Counted from the first letter of the stretch, positions 25,887 through 34,726 are shown. The stretch: 39,035 nucleotides of DNA from Pararhodospirillum photometricum DSM 122 (GCF_000284415.1 NC_017059.1:1664194-1703228), one strand, 5' to 3'. The notes: generated by a model from the sequence alone, not told the origin. Translations and numbers: made by a program.

Positions 25887-25904
25887 AGCCCCCGGAGTGT
25901 CCCC

Positions 25905-26327
25905 ATGATCCCCGTGATGGGCGCGATCTATCTCGACGACAGCGAACTCGAGGAACGGTTTATCCGCTCGTCGGGGCCAGGAGGGCAGAACGTCAACAAG
26001 GTGGCGACGGCGGTGCAGTTGCGCTTCAACGCCCTGGCCTCGCCCAACCTGCCCGAGCGGGTCAAGGAACGGCTCAAGGCCTTGGCCGGCAGCCGCCTGA
26101 CCCAAGACGGCGTGTTGGTGATCACGGCGCAGACGTGGCGCACCCAGGAAGCCAACCGCCGCGAGGCCTTGGAGCGCCTTCTCACCCTTCTGCGCGCCGC
26201 CAGCGAGCGGGAGCGGCCGCGCCGCCCCACCCGTCCGACCCGAGCCAGCCAGACCCGGCGCCTGGACGGCAAAACCCACCACGGCTCCTTGAAAGCCCAG
26301 CGCCGGCAGCGGCCGGACGCTGAGTAA
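25905..26327 (+). CDS. arfB: Alternative ribosome-rescue peptidyl-tRNA hydrolase ArfB (YaeJ)
   Basis: Frees ribosomes stalled without a stop codon by hydrolysing peptidyl-tRNA. 140 residues: a release-factor catalytic domain with the GGQ motif at residues 26-28 (RSSGPGGQNVNKVATAVQLRFN), then ITAQTWRTQEANRREALERLLTLL, and a basic C-terminal tail (RRPTRPTRASQTRRLDGKTHHGSLKAQRRQR) that inserts into the mRNA channel in ArfB. The size separates it from full release factors. It is flanked on both sides by palindromic repeats. Confidence 0.93.
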   Translation: MIPVMGAIYLDDSELEERFIRSSGPGGQNVNKVATAVQLRFNALASPNLPERVKERLKALAGSRLTQDGVLVITAQTWRTQEANRREALERLLTLLRAASERERPRRPTRPTRASQTRRLDGKTHHGSLKAQRRQRPDAE

Positions 26328-26362
26328 GGGAAGGCTGGGGAGGGGGGCCTCCCCAGACCCCA
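26328..26362. repeat. Palindromic intergenic repeat, copy E
   Basis: Begins on the base after the arfB stop codon. Arms CTGGGGAGG (26335-26343) and CCTCCCCAG (26348-26356), 5' flank GGGAAGG, 3' flank ACCCCA; reversed orientation. It faces copy F 44 nt downstream, and the two can pair with each other. Confidence 0.82.
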
Positions 26363-26405
26363 CCATTTCGGGGGCTTCGCCTCGCTCGACGGGCCAAAGG
26401 GAACA

Positions 26406-26435
26406 TGGGGTCTGGGGAGGCCCGCCTTCCCTTTT
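26406..26435 (+). repeat. Palindromic intergenic repeat, copy F (3' arm deleted)
   Basis: GGGGT then CTGGGGAGGC (26412-26421) is followed by CCGCCTTCCC and T5. Compared with other copies the CCCCAGCC part of the 3' arm is missing, so this copy cannot fold fully alone but is complementary to copy E apart from an internal loop. Confidence 0.75.
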
Positions 26436-26490
26436 TCCCGGCGACACACGGCTGGCGTTCGGAGTAGGCTTAAGGCGATTTTGTGGCAGT

Positions 26491-26508
26491 CCGGGGAGGA
26501 AACCCCGG
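26491..26508 (+). promoter_or_regulatory. Short hairpin before the coiled-coil protein gene
   Basis: CCGGGG (26491-26496) and CCCCGG (26503-26508) flank AGGAAA, a 6-bp GC stem with a 6-nt loop that ends 20 nt before the start codon. It could fold in the leader; no known class. Confidence 0.35.
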
Positions 26509-26528
26509 CTTTGATGGAGAGAGAAGCT

Positions 26529-27278
26529 ATGCGGCGGATGCGGTGTTCACCCCGGCTGGGGATCCTGGGCGTTCTCGCGACCACAACCGCGCTGGGCCTG
26601 CCGGTTCCGGCGATGGCGGCCGATGGCGTGTCCTCGGGTCCGGGAATCGCCCTGGCCGTTGCGGCTGTTGTGCTTGTTTTGGTTGTGTTGAACGCCCATC
26701 AATTCCTGACCTCGCGCGACGCGGCCCGTGAGGCCCGCTTGGCCACCGAGGCCGCCGTGGCCCGGCTGCGGGCCGAGAGCGCGCCGGCCCAGCCGGTGGC
26801 CGAGGACACCAGCGCCCAGGTCGCTCGCCTTGTGGAGCCGCTGACCGCCGCCCTGGGTCGGTTGGAAGAGCGCCTTGAGGCCCTGGAAACGGCCCGCAGT
26901 GCCACCGAAGCGCTGGCAGGGCGGCTCTCGTCGGTGGAAGAAGCGGCCCGGGCCGCGCAAATCGCCGCTGATGGTACCCGCGTTGCGGCCGAAGCCGCCC
27001 AAGGATCCCTGACCCGGGTGGTCGCCCTGGAAGAGACCGTGAAGGCGACCCAGGCCGTGACCACGCCGCTGGCGGAGCGGATTGAAGGCCTTGAGGCCGG
27101 CGCCAAGGCCCTGGAGGCCCGACTGGTTACCTTGGAGAACACCCCGGCGCCGGCCCCTGCGCCTGCTGCGCCCTCGCCGGCCCCTGCGTCTGCTGCGTCG
27201 GCGCCGGCGCCGGCCAAACCGGCTCCCGCTGCGGCCCCGGCCAAGCGGCCGGTCGGGAAGGGACCGAACAAGAAGTAA
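26529..27278 (+). CDS. Exported or membrane-anchored coiled-coil protein, unknown function
   Basis: 249 residues from ATG 26529 (GGAGAGAG upstream). A signal-like N-terminus (LGILGVLATTTALGLPVPAMAA) is followed by a second hydrophobic helix (GIALAVAAVVLVLVVLNA). A long heptad-rich coiled coil comes next (about 60-200: LVEPLTAALGRLEERLEALETARSATEALAGRL), then a tail of Ala/Pro with basic end KRPVGKGPNKK. Composition suggests a structural or scaffold protein; I do not recognise a family. Transcriptionally isolated: repeats E/F upstream, G downstream. Confidence 0.65.
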   Translation: MRRMRCSPRLGILGVLATTTALGLPVPAMAADGVSSGPGIALAVAAVVLVLVVLNAHQFLTSRDAAREARLATEAAVARLRAESAPAQPVAEDTSAQVARLVEPLTAALGRLEERLEALETARSATEALAGRLSSVEEAARAAQIAADGTRVAAEAAQGSLTRVVALEETVKATQAVTTPLAERIEGLEAGAKALEARLVTLENTPAPAPAPAAPSPAPASAASAPAPAKPAPAAAPAKRPVGKGPNKK

Positions 27279-27282
27279 GAAA

Positions 27283-27337
27283 GAACAAGGAAGGCTGGGG
27301 AGGCGCGGCCTCCCCAGACCCCTCGGTCGCTTTCGCC
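27283..27337. repeat. Palindromic intergenic repeat, copy G (between convergent genes)
   Basis: Core CTGGGGAGGC (27295-27304), GCG, GCCTCCCCAG (27308-27317), 5' flank CAAGGAAGG, 3' flank ACCCCTCGGTCGCTT. The extended 3' flank is shared with copy I, and ACCCCTCGGTC also with copy B, so the repeat unit is longer than the hairpin. It ends at the convergent uracil-DNA glycosylase gene. Confidence 0.87.
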
Positions 27338-28138
27338 TCAGCCCTTCGGGTCCAGGGCGTCTTGAAAACTCAGGAGATCGCGCCACGCCAAGCGCTTTTG
27401 GCCCGGGGTGCGCAGCAGATAGGCCGGGTGAAAGGTCGCCAGCACCGGCACGGGGCCGGGCAGGTCGGGCGCCTCATAGGGCATCCACTGCCCCCGCAAG
27501 CGGTTGATCCCCTCGGTGCGCTCTAGCAAGGACTGGGCCGCCAATCCCCCCAAGGCTAGTAAAACCCGGGGACGGACCAGGGCGATGTGGCGGCGCAAAA
27601 ACGGCAGGCATAGCGCCACCTCGTCGGTGGTCGGCTTGCGGTTGCCGGGCGGCCGCCAGGGCACGACATTGGTGATATAGCAGGTTCGGCGGTCCAGACC
27701 GATCGAGGCCAGCATGGCATCAAGCAAGCGGCCCGAGGCGCCGACAAAGGGCAGCCCCAAGCGGTCTTCCTCGGCGCCGGGGGCCTCGCCGACAATCATC
27801 ACCCCCGAGGCCGGCTCGCCATCGGCAAACACCGTGGTGCTGGCCGTGCGCCGCAAGGGGCAGGACTGAAAGCCATGGAGGGCGGCCTTCAAGGCCTCCA
27901 AGGTGGAGGCGTGGCGAGCCAGGGCCTGGGCATCGGCCTGGGGCTCGGCGGGCGGCGGGGCGACGGGCCCACGCGGGCGCGCGGCGGGCGGTTGGGCGAG
28001 GCGCACCGCCGAAAGGGCAAAGCGGTCAAGTGGCTCCTCGCCCACGGCCCCATCAACGCCGGCCTCGACATACCAGCGCAGCACGGCGGCGGGATCGGTG
28101 GTCCAGGCCTCGGGGCCCATGGAATCGGCGGTCATCAT
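27338..28138 (-). CDS. Uracil-DNA glycosylase, family 4-like
   Basis: Removes uracil from DNA to start base excision repair. 266 residues. The N-terminal third (about 1-80) is low-complexity Pro/Ala. The catalytic domain has motif 1 GEAPGAEEDRLGLPFVGASGRLLD, YITNVVPWRPPGNRKPTTDEVALCLPFL, LLALGGLAAQSLL, and the C-terminal motif ATFHPAYLLRTPGQKRLAWRDL. Classical family 4 enzymes ligate a 4Fe-4S cluster by four Cys; here CPLRR and LCLPF are seen but not the complete set, so the cluster is doubtful. Divergent from the ETF-QO gene. Confidence 0.88.
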   Translation of the reverse strand: MMTADSMGPEAWTTDPAAVLRWYVEAGVDGAVGEEPLDRFALSAVRLAQPPAARPRGPVAPPPAEPQADAQALARHASTLEALKAALHGFQSCPLRRTASTTVFADGEPASGVMIVGEAPGAEEDRLGLPFVGASGRLLDAMLASIGLDRRTCYITNVVPWRPPGNRKPTTDEVALCLPFLRRHIALVRPRVLLALGGLAAQSLLERTEGINRLRGQWMPYEAPDLPGPVPVLATFHPAYLLRTPGQKRLAWRDLLSFQDALDPKG

Positions 28139-28149
28139 GCGCCATACGG

Positions 28150-28206
28150 TAGCACAGGCCCGTCCTCGGGGTCGCGGAACTTTTGGGCTGGGGCCACACT
28201 GTGCTA
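28150..28206. promoter_or_regulatory. Spaced inverted repeat in a divergent promoter region
   Basis: TAGCACAG (28150-28157) and its exact complement CTGTGCTA (28199-28206) are 41 nt apart in the 144-nt region between the glycosylase and ETF-QO genes. The spacing fits two operator half-sites or a looped leader; no factor is known to me. Confidence 0.35.
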
Positions 28207-28282
28207 AGAAAGCCCCGGACGAAACGCACCCCCGGAGCAAACCGGCGGGGATCCCTTCACCACAGGCGAGGAACAGGACCCG

Positions 28283-29923
28283 ATGAGCGAACGCGAGGCG
28301 ATGGAATTCGACGTTGTGATCGTAGGCGGAGGCCCCTCGGGGCTGGCGACGGCCATTCGCCTGCGCCAGCTTGCTGTCGAGGCGGGTCGCGAGGTGTCGG
28401 TCTGCGTGATCGACAAGGGCTCGGAGATTGGCGCCCACATCCTGTCGGGCGCGGTGATCGAGCCCCGGGCCCTCAACGAATTGTTCCCCGACTGGCGCGA
28501 GCGCGGCGCCCCGTTGCTGACCCCGGCCGGCGAGGACCATTTCTGGTTCCTGACCGCCTCGCGCCACGTGGCCCTGCCCACGCCGCCGCAAATGCACAAC
28601 AGCGGCAACTACGTGGTCAGTCTCGGCAATGTCTGCCGCTGGCTGGCCGGTCAGGCCGAGGCCCTGGGGGTTGAGGTGTTCCCGGGCTTTGCCGCCGCCG
28701 AGGTGCTCTACGACGAGACCGGTGCGGTGCGCGGGGTGGCGACCGGGGCCATGGGGCTGGACAAGGAAGGCGAGCCGACCGACGCCTACCAGCCCGGGGT
28801 CGAACTGCTGGCCAAAGTCACGGTGTTTGCCGAGGGCTGCCGGGGCTCCCTGACCAAGGCTCTGATCGAGCGCTTTGACCTGCGCCGCGACACCGATCCC
28901 CAGGCTTATGGCATCGGCCTCAAGGAACTTTGGGAAGTGCCGGCGGAAAACCACAAGCCCGGCTTGGTGCTGCATACCGTGGGCTGGCCGGTCAGCCCCG
29001 ATGTGTATGGCGGCTCGTTCTTGTATCACCTGGAGAACAACCAGATTGCCGTGGGCTTCGTGGTCGGCCTCGACTACAGCAATCCGTGGCTGTCGCCGTT
29101 TGACGAATTCCAGCGCTTCAAGACCCATCCCAGCGTGCGCGGCTTCTTCAAGGGCGGGCGGCGCATTGCCTATGGGGCGCGGGCGCTGTCCGAGGGCGGC
29201 TTGCAGTCCCTGCCCAAGCTGACCTTCCCGGGCGGTCTGCTGGTCGGCGACACCGCCGGCTTCCTCAATGTGCCCAAGATCAAGGGCACCCACACCGCCA
29301 TGAAGTCGGGCATGGTGGCGGCCGAGGCCATTTTCGAGCACCTGAGCGCGCCGCATGCCGGCGAGGTCACGGGCTATCCCGAGCGGCTGAAGGCGAGTTG
29401 GGTGTGGGAGGAACTGAGCGCGGTGCGCAACATCCGCCCGTCGTTCCGCTGGGGCCTGTGGGGCGGCATCGCCTACTCGGCGCTCGAAACCTACGTTTTG
29501 CGCGGTCGTTCGCCCTGGACCCTCAAGAACCACGCCGACCACGAGACCCTCAAGAAGGCCAACGAGGCGCCCCGGATCGAGTATCCCAAGCCCGATGGCG
29601 TGCTGACCTTCGACCGTCTGTCCTCGGTGTATATTTCCAACACCAACCACGCCGAGGACCAGCCCTGCCACCTGCGCTTGACCGCCACCGAGGTTCCGGT
29701 CACTGTCAACTTGGCTCATTACGCCGGCCCCGAGGCTCGCTATTGCCCGGCCGGGGTGTATGAGTTCGTGCCCGACGACAACGGCCCGGAAGGAGCGCAA
29801 CGCTTGCAGATCAACGCTCAGAACTGTCTGCACTGCAAGACCTGCGACATCAAGGATCCGACACAGAATATCACCTGGGCGGTGCCGCAAGGGGGCGACG
29901 GCCCTAATTATCCCAATATGTAA
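28283..29923 (+). CDS. Electron-transfer flavoprotein:ubiquinone oxidoreductase
   Basis: Passes electrons from ETF (fatty-acid and amino-acid dehydrogenases) to ubiquinone at the inner membrane. 546 residues, the normal bacterial length. The FAD-binding GGGPSGLATAIRLR lies near residue 14, followed by IDKGSEIGAHILSGAVIEP and the ubiquinone-side segment ALSEGGLQSLPKL. A second flavin motif reads GGLLVGDTAGFLNVPKIKGTHTAMKSGMVAAE. The C-terminal 4Fe-4S ferredoxin-like domain carries RYCPAGVYE and NCLHCKTCDIKDP, ending in GGDGPNYPNM as in homologues. GAGGAACAGG precedes the ATG. A non-family hairpin follows. Confidence 0.96.
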   Translation: MSEREAMEFDVVIVGGGPSGLATAIRLRQLAVEAGREVSVCVIDKGSEIGAHILSGAVIEPRALNELFPDWRERGAPLLTPAGEDHFWFLTASRHVALPTPPQMHNSGNYVVSLGNVCRWLAGQAEALGVEVFPGFAAAEVLYDETGAVRGVATGAMGLDKEGEPTDAYQPGVELLAKVTVFAEGCRGSLTKALIERFDLRRDTDPQAYGIGLKELWEVPAENHKPGLVLHTVGWPVSPDVYGGSFLYHLENNQIAVGFVVGLDYSNPWLSPFDEFQRFKTHPSVRGFFKGGRRIAYGARALSEGGLQSLPKLTFPGGLLVGDTAGFLNVPKIKGTHTAMKSGMVAAEAIFEHLSAPHAGEVTGYPERLKASWVWEELSAVRNIRPSFRWGLWGGIAYSALETYVLRGRSPWTLKNHADHETLKKANEAPRIEYPKPDGVLTFDRLSSVYISNTNHAEDQPCHLRLTATEVPVTVNLAHYAGPEARYCPAGVYEFVPDDNGPEGAQRLQINAQNCLHCKTCDIKDPTQNITWAVPQGGDGPNYPNM

Positions 29924-29935
29924 CGATAAAGGCCC

Positions 29936-29965
29936 CGGGAGGGGAGGCGACCGGCCCCCCTCCCG
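29936..29965 (+). terminator. Hairpin behind the ETF-QO gene
   Basis: CGGGAGGGG (29936-29944) and CCCCTCCCG (29957-29965) form a perfect 9-bp stem with a 12-nt loop, 12 nt after the stop codon. No U run follows. It differs in sequence from the dispersed palindrome family. Confidence 0.5.
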
Positions 29966-30017
29966 ACCGGAACAACAAGGCCCGCGAACATCGCGGACCG
30001 ATGCGTGGAGTCACCCA

Positions 30018-31804
30018 ATGGCAGGCAGGCGAAGGGAGCGCGCGGCGTCGGCAAGGACGGCGGCTCTGATCGTGGCGATGGTAGGCGCACTCGCCGGCTG
30101 TGCCCAACAAACGGACGCCGAGCCCGCCCGCAAGGGCCTTGCCTCGGCCCCGCCTCCCGACCGGTCCTGGCAGCCCAAGGGCCTGGGCGCGTACCTTGCC
30201 GCCCGCGACGCCGAGATCCACGGCGACATGGTGGCGGCCGCCACATACTATCCCATCGCCTTGGCGTCGGATCCTGACAATGTTTCCCTGCTGCGTCGCG
30301 CCACGTTTTTCGCGGCGGTCGAGGGCGACATCGCCAATGCCTCCCAATGGGCCCAGCGCCTTTTGACGCGCGAGCCAGGAGCGAACTTGGCACCGCTGAT
30401 CGTCGCGGCTGATCTGGTGGCCCACGGTCAGGCCAAGGCCGCCGCCGAGCGCCTGGGGCGCCTCAATCGCCAGGGACTCAACAGTTTTCTGGTCCCGGTG
30501 ATGCTGGCCTGGGCCCGCCATGGCGCGGGCAACGCGGCGGGCGCCCTCGCTGCCCTCGACGAATTGGACAGCACCCCGGCCTACCGCCCGCTCAAGGCCC
30601 TGCACGGCGCCTTGATCCAGGAGGCCCTGGGCAACACCGCGGCGGCTCGGACGGCGTATGAGCATTATCTCACCGGCAATGACCGCCCGTCGCTGCGCGG
30701 CGTACAACTGGCCGGCGGCTTTCTGGTCCGTCAGGGCCTCACCGACCGGGCCAAGGCGCTCGCCGACGACTACGCGAAGCGCTTTCCCGACAGCTTGCTG
30801 CTGGAAAACACCCTGCGCGATTTCACCGGCGGGCGGCCGGTGGCGCCGGTCAAGACGGCGGCCGAGGGGATGGCCGAGCTGTTTTATGGCACGGCCTCGC
30901 TGCTGGCCGACAACGACGCCACCTCGGCCGCCCTGTTCAACCGACTGGCGCTGCATCTTCGCCCGACCTATGCCCTGTCCCAGCTTCTGATGGGCCAGTT
31001 GCTGGCCGGCCAGGGCCGCCAGGACGACGCCATCGCCGCCTTTCGCAAGGTGAGCGGCGAACCGGGACTGGATCTGGCGGCGGGTCTGGCCGAGGCCGAG
31101 AGCCTGCGCGCCGCCAAGCGGGTGGATGACGCCGTGACCGCCCTGGAACGTCTGGCCACGGCCCACCCCAAACGCGCCGATCCCCTGATCGACCTGGGCG
31201 ACATGCTGCGTCAGGCCGAGCGCTTTCCCGAGGCCGCCACGGCCTACTCCCGAGCCATCGAGCGCCTGGGGCCGCCGCAGGAGCGACACTGGGCCGTGTT
31301 TTTGGACGCGGCGTGACCCTGGAGCGCTCCAACCGCTGGCCCGAGGCGGAACAAGACTTCAAGACCGCCCTAACCTTGAGCCCGGACCAACCCTATGCCT
31401 TGAATTACCTGGGGTATTCCTGGGTCGAGAAGGGGGAGAACATCGCCCGGGCCAAGGCCATGATCGAACGCGCGGTGGCCCTGCGGCCCAAGGACGGCTA
31501 CATCATCGACAGCCTGGGCTGGGCCCATTACCGCCTGGGCGAATACGGCGAGGCCGTGATCATCCTGGAGCGGGCCATCCACGAAACCCCCGATGATCCC
31601 ACCATCAACGACCACCTAGGTGACGTGTACTGGGTGGTCGGACGTCAGCGCGAGGCGCGCTTCCAGTGGCAACGGGCCCTGGGGCTGGCCACCGAAGCGG
31701 AAATGAAAGCCACGATCCAGCGCAAACTGGATCAGGGCCTGCCGCCCCCGGTGCCGGTATCGACCTCGACCGACCGCCCTTCCTCTTCCTCTTCCGCGCA
31801 GTGA
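30018..31804 (+). CDS. TPR-repeat lipoprotein, apparent frameshift
   Basis: Outer-membrane-type lipoprotein of about 595 residues made of tetratricopeptide repeats, probably a scaffold; its partners are unknown. The signal peptide has lipobox ALAGC (residues about 31-35). TPR-like helix pairs run throughout, e.g. [30 protein letters not shown], and the conserved C-terminal [54 protein letters not shown]. The first frame hits a stop at 31314-31316, and the matching repeats resume in another frame. One T missing from the five-T run at 31303-31308 would give [22 protein letters not shown], as in relatives. It precedes ispE by 8 nt, a common Rhodospirillales pairing. Confidence 0.8.
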
Positions 31805-31812
31805 GTGGATCG

Positions 31813-32718
31813 ATGAGCCTTGCTCCCTCCCTGGTGACCGAGGCCGCGTGCGCCAAAGTCAACCTGACCTTGCATGTGACCGGATGCCGGCCCGATGGCT
31901 ACCACGACCTGGAAAGCCTCGTCGTGTTCGCCGCCCTCCACGACACCTTGATCGCCGAAACCTCGGAAACCCTGACCCTGACCCTGGAAGGCCCCACCGC
32001 CGGGGCCCTGGCCGGGGAAAGCCCGGCCGACAATATCGTGCTGCGCGCCGCCCGGATGCTGGCGCGGGCCGGCGGTGTGCCACCCGTGGCCCGGCTGCGC
32101 CTGATCAAGCGCCTGCCGGTGGCCGCCGGCATTGGGGGCGGCTCGGCCGATGGGGCGGCGGCCTTGCGCGCCTTGCTGCGTCTTTGGCAGATTTCCCTGC
32201 CCGCCGACACCTTGAACGCCCTGGCCCGCGACCTGGGCGCCGACGTGCCGGTATGCCTGGAGGGCCGCGCGGTCACCATGACCGGCGTGGGCGAGGTTCT
32301 GACCCCCGCCCCGACCCTGCCCCCGGCCGCCCTGGTGCTGGTCAATCCGCGCAAGCCCGTCGCCACACCGGCGGTATTCAAGGCGCGCACCGGCCCCTTC
32401 TCGCCGGCCGCGCCGCTCACCGAGGCGCCGGCAACAGCCCAGGACCTCGCCGACGCCCTGGCCCGGCGCACCAACGATCTGGCGGCGCCGGCCCGGGCGC
32501 TGGAGCCGGCGATTGACACGGTTTTGGCGGCGCTGGAAGCCTCGGCCGGAGTTTTGCTGGCCCGGATGTCGGGCAGCGGGGCGACCTGTTTTGGCCTGTA
32601 CGCCAGCTTGGAAGAGGCCGAGGCCGCCGCCCTCGCCTTGGGCGCGGCGCATCCCGAGTGGTGGGTGGCCGCGTCGCCATTGGTGGATGATACCCGTGCG
32701 GTGACGCCGGTGCTCTAG
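31813..32718 (+). CDS. ispE: 4-diphosphocytidyl-2-C-methyl-D-erythritol kinase
   Basis: ATP-dependent kinase of the MEP pathway to isoprenoids. 301 residues of the GHMP kinase fold: catalytic Lys15 in [28 protein letters not shown]-binding glycine loop [18 protein letters not shown] (about 102-119), catalytic Asp144 in [10 protein letters not shown], and C-terminal [14 protein letters not shown]. The start ATG 31813 lies 8 nt after the TPR gene. Repeat copy H follows. Confidence 0.95.
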   Translation: MSLAPSLVTEAACAKVNLTLHVTGCRPDGYHDLESLVVFAALHDTLIAETSETLTLTLEGPTAGALAGESPADNIVLRAARMLARAGGVPPVARLRLIKRLPVAAGIGGGSADGAAALRALLRLWQISLPADTLNALARDLGADVPVCLEGRAVTMTGVGEVLTPAPTLPPAALVLVNPRKPVATPAVFKARTGPFSPAAPLTEAPATAQDLADALARRTNDLAAPARALEPAIDTVLAALEASAGVLLARMSGSGATCFGLYASLEEAEAAALALGAAHPEWWVAASPLVDDTRAVTPVL

Positions 32719-32726
32719 CATGATCC

Positions 32727-32779
32727 AAAGGTAGGCTGGGGAGGCGGGGCCTCCCCAGCCCCCTCCTTCCCAAGGCCCC
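32727..32779. repeat. Palindromic intergenic repeat, copy H (between convergent genes)
   Basis: Core CTGGGGAGGC (32736-32745), GGG, GCCTCCCCAG (32749-32758), 5' flank AAAGGTAGG, 3' flank CCCCCTCCTTCCC. It is located 8 nt after the ispE stop and directly next to the 3' end of the convergent glycosyltransferase gene. Confidence 0.83.
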
Positions 32780-33918
32780 TCAGCGGGGGGGCACGCCAGG
32801 AAACCGGCCTCGGCCAGGGTCTGCCAGAGGGGTGTCTGGGGCAAGGACCATGCGTTGTCGTGCGGCCACTGCGGGTCCCAGGGGCCTTCCAGGGATCCCA
32901 GCACACAGCCATACGAGAGCCCGCGCAAGGCCGCGAGCCGGCGAAACAGCCAGTTCAAATAACAATCCATCTGGAGTTCACAAACCCTGGTGCCCGGGGA
33001 GCAAAACAGGAGATTGGTCAAGCCCGCGCCGTGGGCGCCAATGACATGGGTTGCTTCGGCAAAGGCTTGAATCTGCTCGGCCAGGGAGAGGGTTCCCAGG
33101 GACAAAACTTCATAGCCGGCCTCGGCCAGCCGCGCCGCCAACGCCGCCTCGTCGCGCAGGACCCGCTTGCGAGAGTCGATGCGGCTGATGTACAGGCGGC
33201 GGTGCGGGGGCTCGGGGGCAACGGCGGCCCGCAAGCGATCGAAAACACCGAGCAGGCAGGGACGGGGAAAGCGCCCGGCCCCGGTGAGGTCCGGGATCAG
33301 GAGCAGGTCTTCGACCCATAGCGTAGTCCCGGGGGCGACGGCCTGCACCGTGAGGGTCCCCTCGCCGGCCAGCAAGACCAATGCCTCGCGCTGAAACCGC
33401 TGATCGAGCGGTGGCACCAGGAGACGATCGGCGGCCCAGGCCTCGGGCAGCACCGAAAGGCGCGCCAAGATATCCAGATGCCAGTGATAATAGTTGCTCG
33501 CCCCGCCGGCCAGGAGATGAACGGCCCGGCCGACGGGGACCACCCCTTGGGTGTGCAAGGTCACGGTGCCGGTAACGGGATCTTGGCTCATGGCGTGCTC
33601 GGCCATGTTGACGTGCAACAAGGTCTCGGCCACCAGATAGCCCTCCAGCACCACGACGCCGGCCGACGAATGCACATGGGCGCCGCGCAGACGATAGGCC
33701 ACGGTGGGCGGGGTGTCGTAAGCGGTTTCGCGCCAAGCCCCGGGGTTCGGGTGCTCGACAACGGGGCGGGTGTCAAAGGCCTGAGTGCCGAACGCCAGGG
33801 GCGGCAAGGGCACCGACTGCCCCGGTTCCAGCGGCAGGGCCTCAACCCGGGGACGTCCGGCCTCGTCGGTCAGACCCAAGGCCAGAAGCTCGGGGAGCAT
33901 CGTCATATTGGAAGGCAT
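32780..33918 (-). CDS. Glycosyltransferase family 61 (DUF563) protein, stop codon apparently lost
   Basis: Predicted glycosyltransferase of about 379 residues, probably for surface or exopolysaccharide; donor and acceptor unknown. Seen: GGASNYYHWHLDILARLSVL, RRLYISRIDSRKRVLRDEAALAARL, and the hallmark THVIGAHGAGLTNLLFCSPGTRVCEL of GT61. As given, the frame stays open through repeat copy H and antisense to ispE as far as 31732. If the seven-G run at 32785-32791 had one more base, a TGA at 32780-32782 would end the protein at FLACPPR, so that end is used here. Start ATG 33918 has no strong ribosome site; ATG 33906 is possible. Confidence 0.75.
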
Positions 33919-33941
33919 GGCTTTGTCCCAAAAACCGAGGC

Positions 33942-33969
33942 GCCCGCAAGATCAAGATATCTTGTGGGC
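33942..33969. promoter_or_regulatory. Inverted repeat between divergent GT61 and BON-lipoprotein genes
   Basis: GCCCGCAAGAT (33942-33952) and ATCTTGTGGGC (33959-33969) pair with one mismatch around 6 nt. It lies 24 nt upstream of the GT61 start and 125 nt upstream of the BON gene, suitable as an operator. Regulator unknown. Confidence 0.35.
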
Positions 33970-34093
33970 CGCGAGCGGAGCAAGCGATGCAATCGGCTGG
34001 AGGAAAACGGAGCGCTGACGAGGGACTTGCCTTCCAGGCGTGTTCCGTCCTTTAGTGCGCCATCACCATCATCCGAAGAGGGAAGGAGGGATC

Positions 34094-34726
34094 ATGAGGG
34101 CCTGCGCGCATGCCTGGAAACCCGGTCTCCTGCTGCTGGCGGGTCTCGCGGGGTTGACCGCCCTCACCAGCGGCTGCGCTCCCGTGGCCCTGCTGGGGGC
34201 CGGCGCCAAAACCGCCAGTGCCGCCTCGGAGGAACGGGGCCTGGGCGGGTTCGTGGATGACGCCGCGATCCAGACCGCCCTCAACGGCAAGCTCTTCACC
34301 ACCAACGAAGCCTTGTTTTCGGCGGTGGACCTGACGGTGCGCGAGGGCCGGGTGCTGATGACCGGCTCGGTGCCCCGCGCCGAGGATCGCCTAACCGCCA
34401 CCCGGCTGGCCTGGGAGGTCACCGACGTGCGCGAGGTGATCAACGAGTTGACGCTGCGCGACAAGAACGATGCCGTGGATTCGGGGCGTGACCTCGTGTT
34501 GTCCAACCGGCTTCAGGCCTCCTTGCTGTTTGCCACCGACATTCGCTCGGCCAACTATACCGTCGATGTGGTCAACGGCGTGGTGTACGTCATGGGCGTG
34601 GCGCAAGATGCCACCGAGCGCGAGCGGGTGTTGGGCTACGCCCGGGCGGTGCCGCATGTGCGCAAGGTGGTCGATTACACCCGCCTCAAGGGCGAACCCG
34701 TCCCGGCCGGAGGACCCCGCTCATGA
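34094..34726 (+). CDS. BON-domain lipoprotein (DolP/YraP-like)
   Basis: Lipoprotein of 210 residues with signal peptide and lipobox LTSGC (cysteine about residue 28). Two BON domains follow: [40 protein letters not shown] and [51 protein letters not shown]. DolP-type proteins support outer-membrane integrity; that role is inferred. GGAAGGAGG lies 4 nt before ATG 34094. The stop overlaps the gshB start (ATGA), the first of three coupled junctions in this operon. Confidence 0.9.
   Translation: MRACAHAWKPGLLLLAGLAGLTALTSGCAPVALLGAGAKTASAASEERGLGGFVDDAAIQTALNGKLFTTNEALFSAVDLTVREGRVLMTGSVPRAEDRLTATRLAWEVTDVREVINELTLRDKNDAVDSGRDLVLSNRLQASLLFATDIRSANYTVDVVNGVVYVMGVAQDATERERVLGYARAVPHVRKVVDYTRLKGEPVPAGGPRS

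Noticed and set aside
28139..29890. Upstream extension of the uracil-DNA glycosylase frame
   Set aside because: It is antisense to ETF-QO; the glycosylase domain and a plausible start fit 28138.
31300..31312. Programmed -1 frameshift in the TPR lipoprotein gene
   Set aside because: The G-TTT-TTG context lacks a proper X-XXY-YYZ heptamer, and a homopolymer indel is simpler.
31732..32779. C-terminal extension of GT61 antisense to ispE
   Set aside because: It runs in exact codon register with ispE, where GC bias keeps the antisense open; the composition is not that of a glycosyltransferase.
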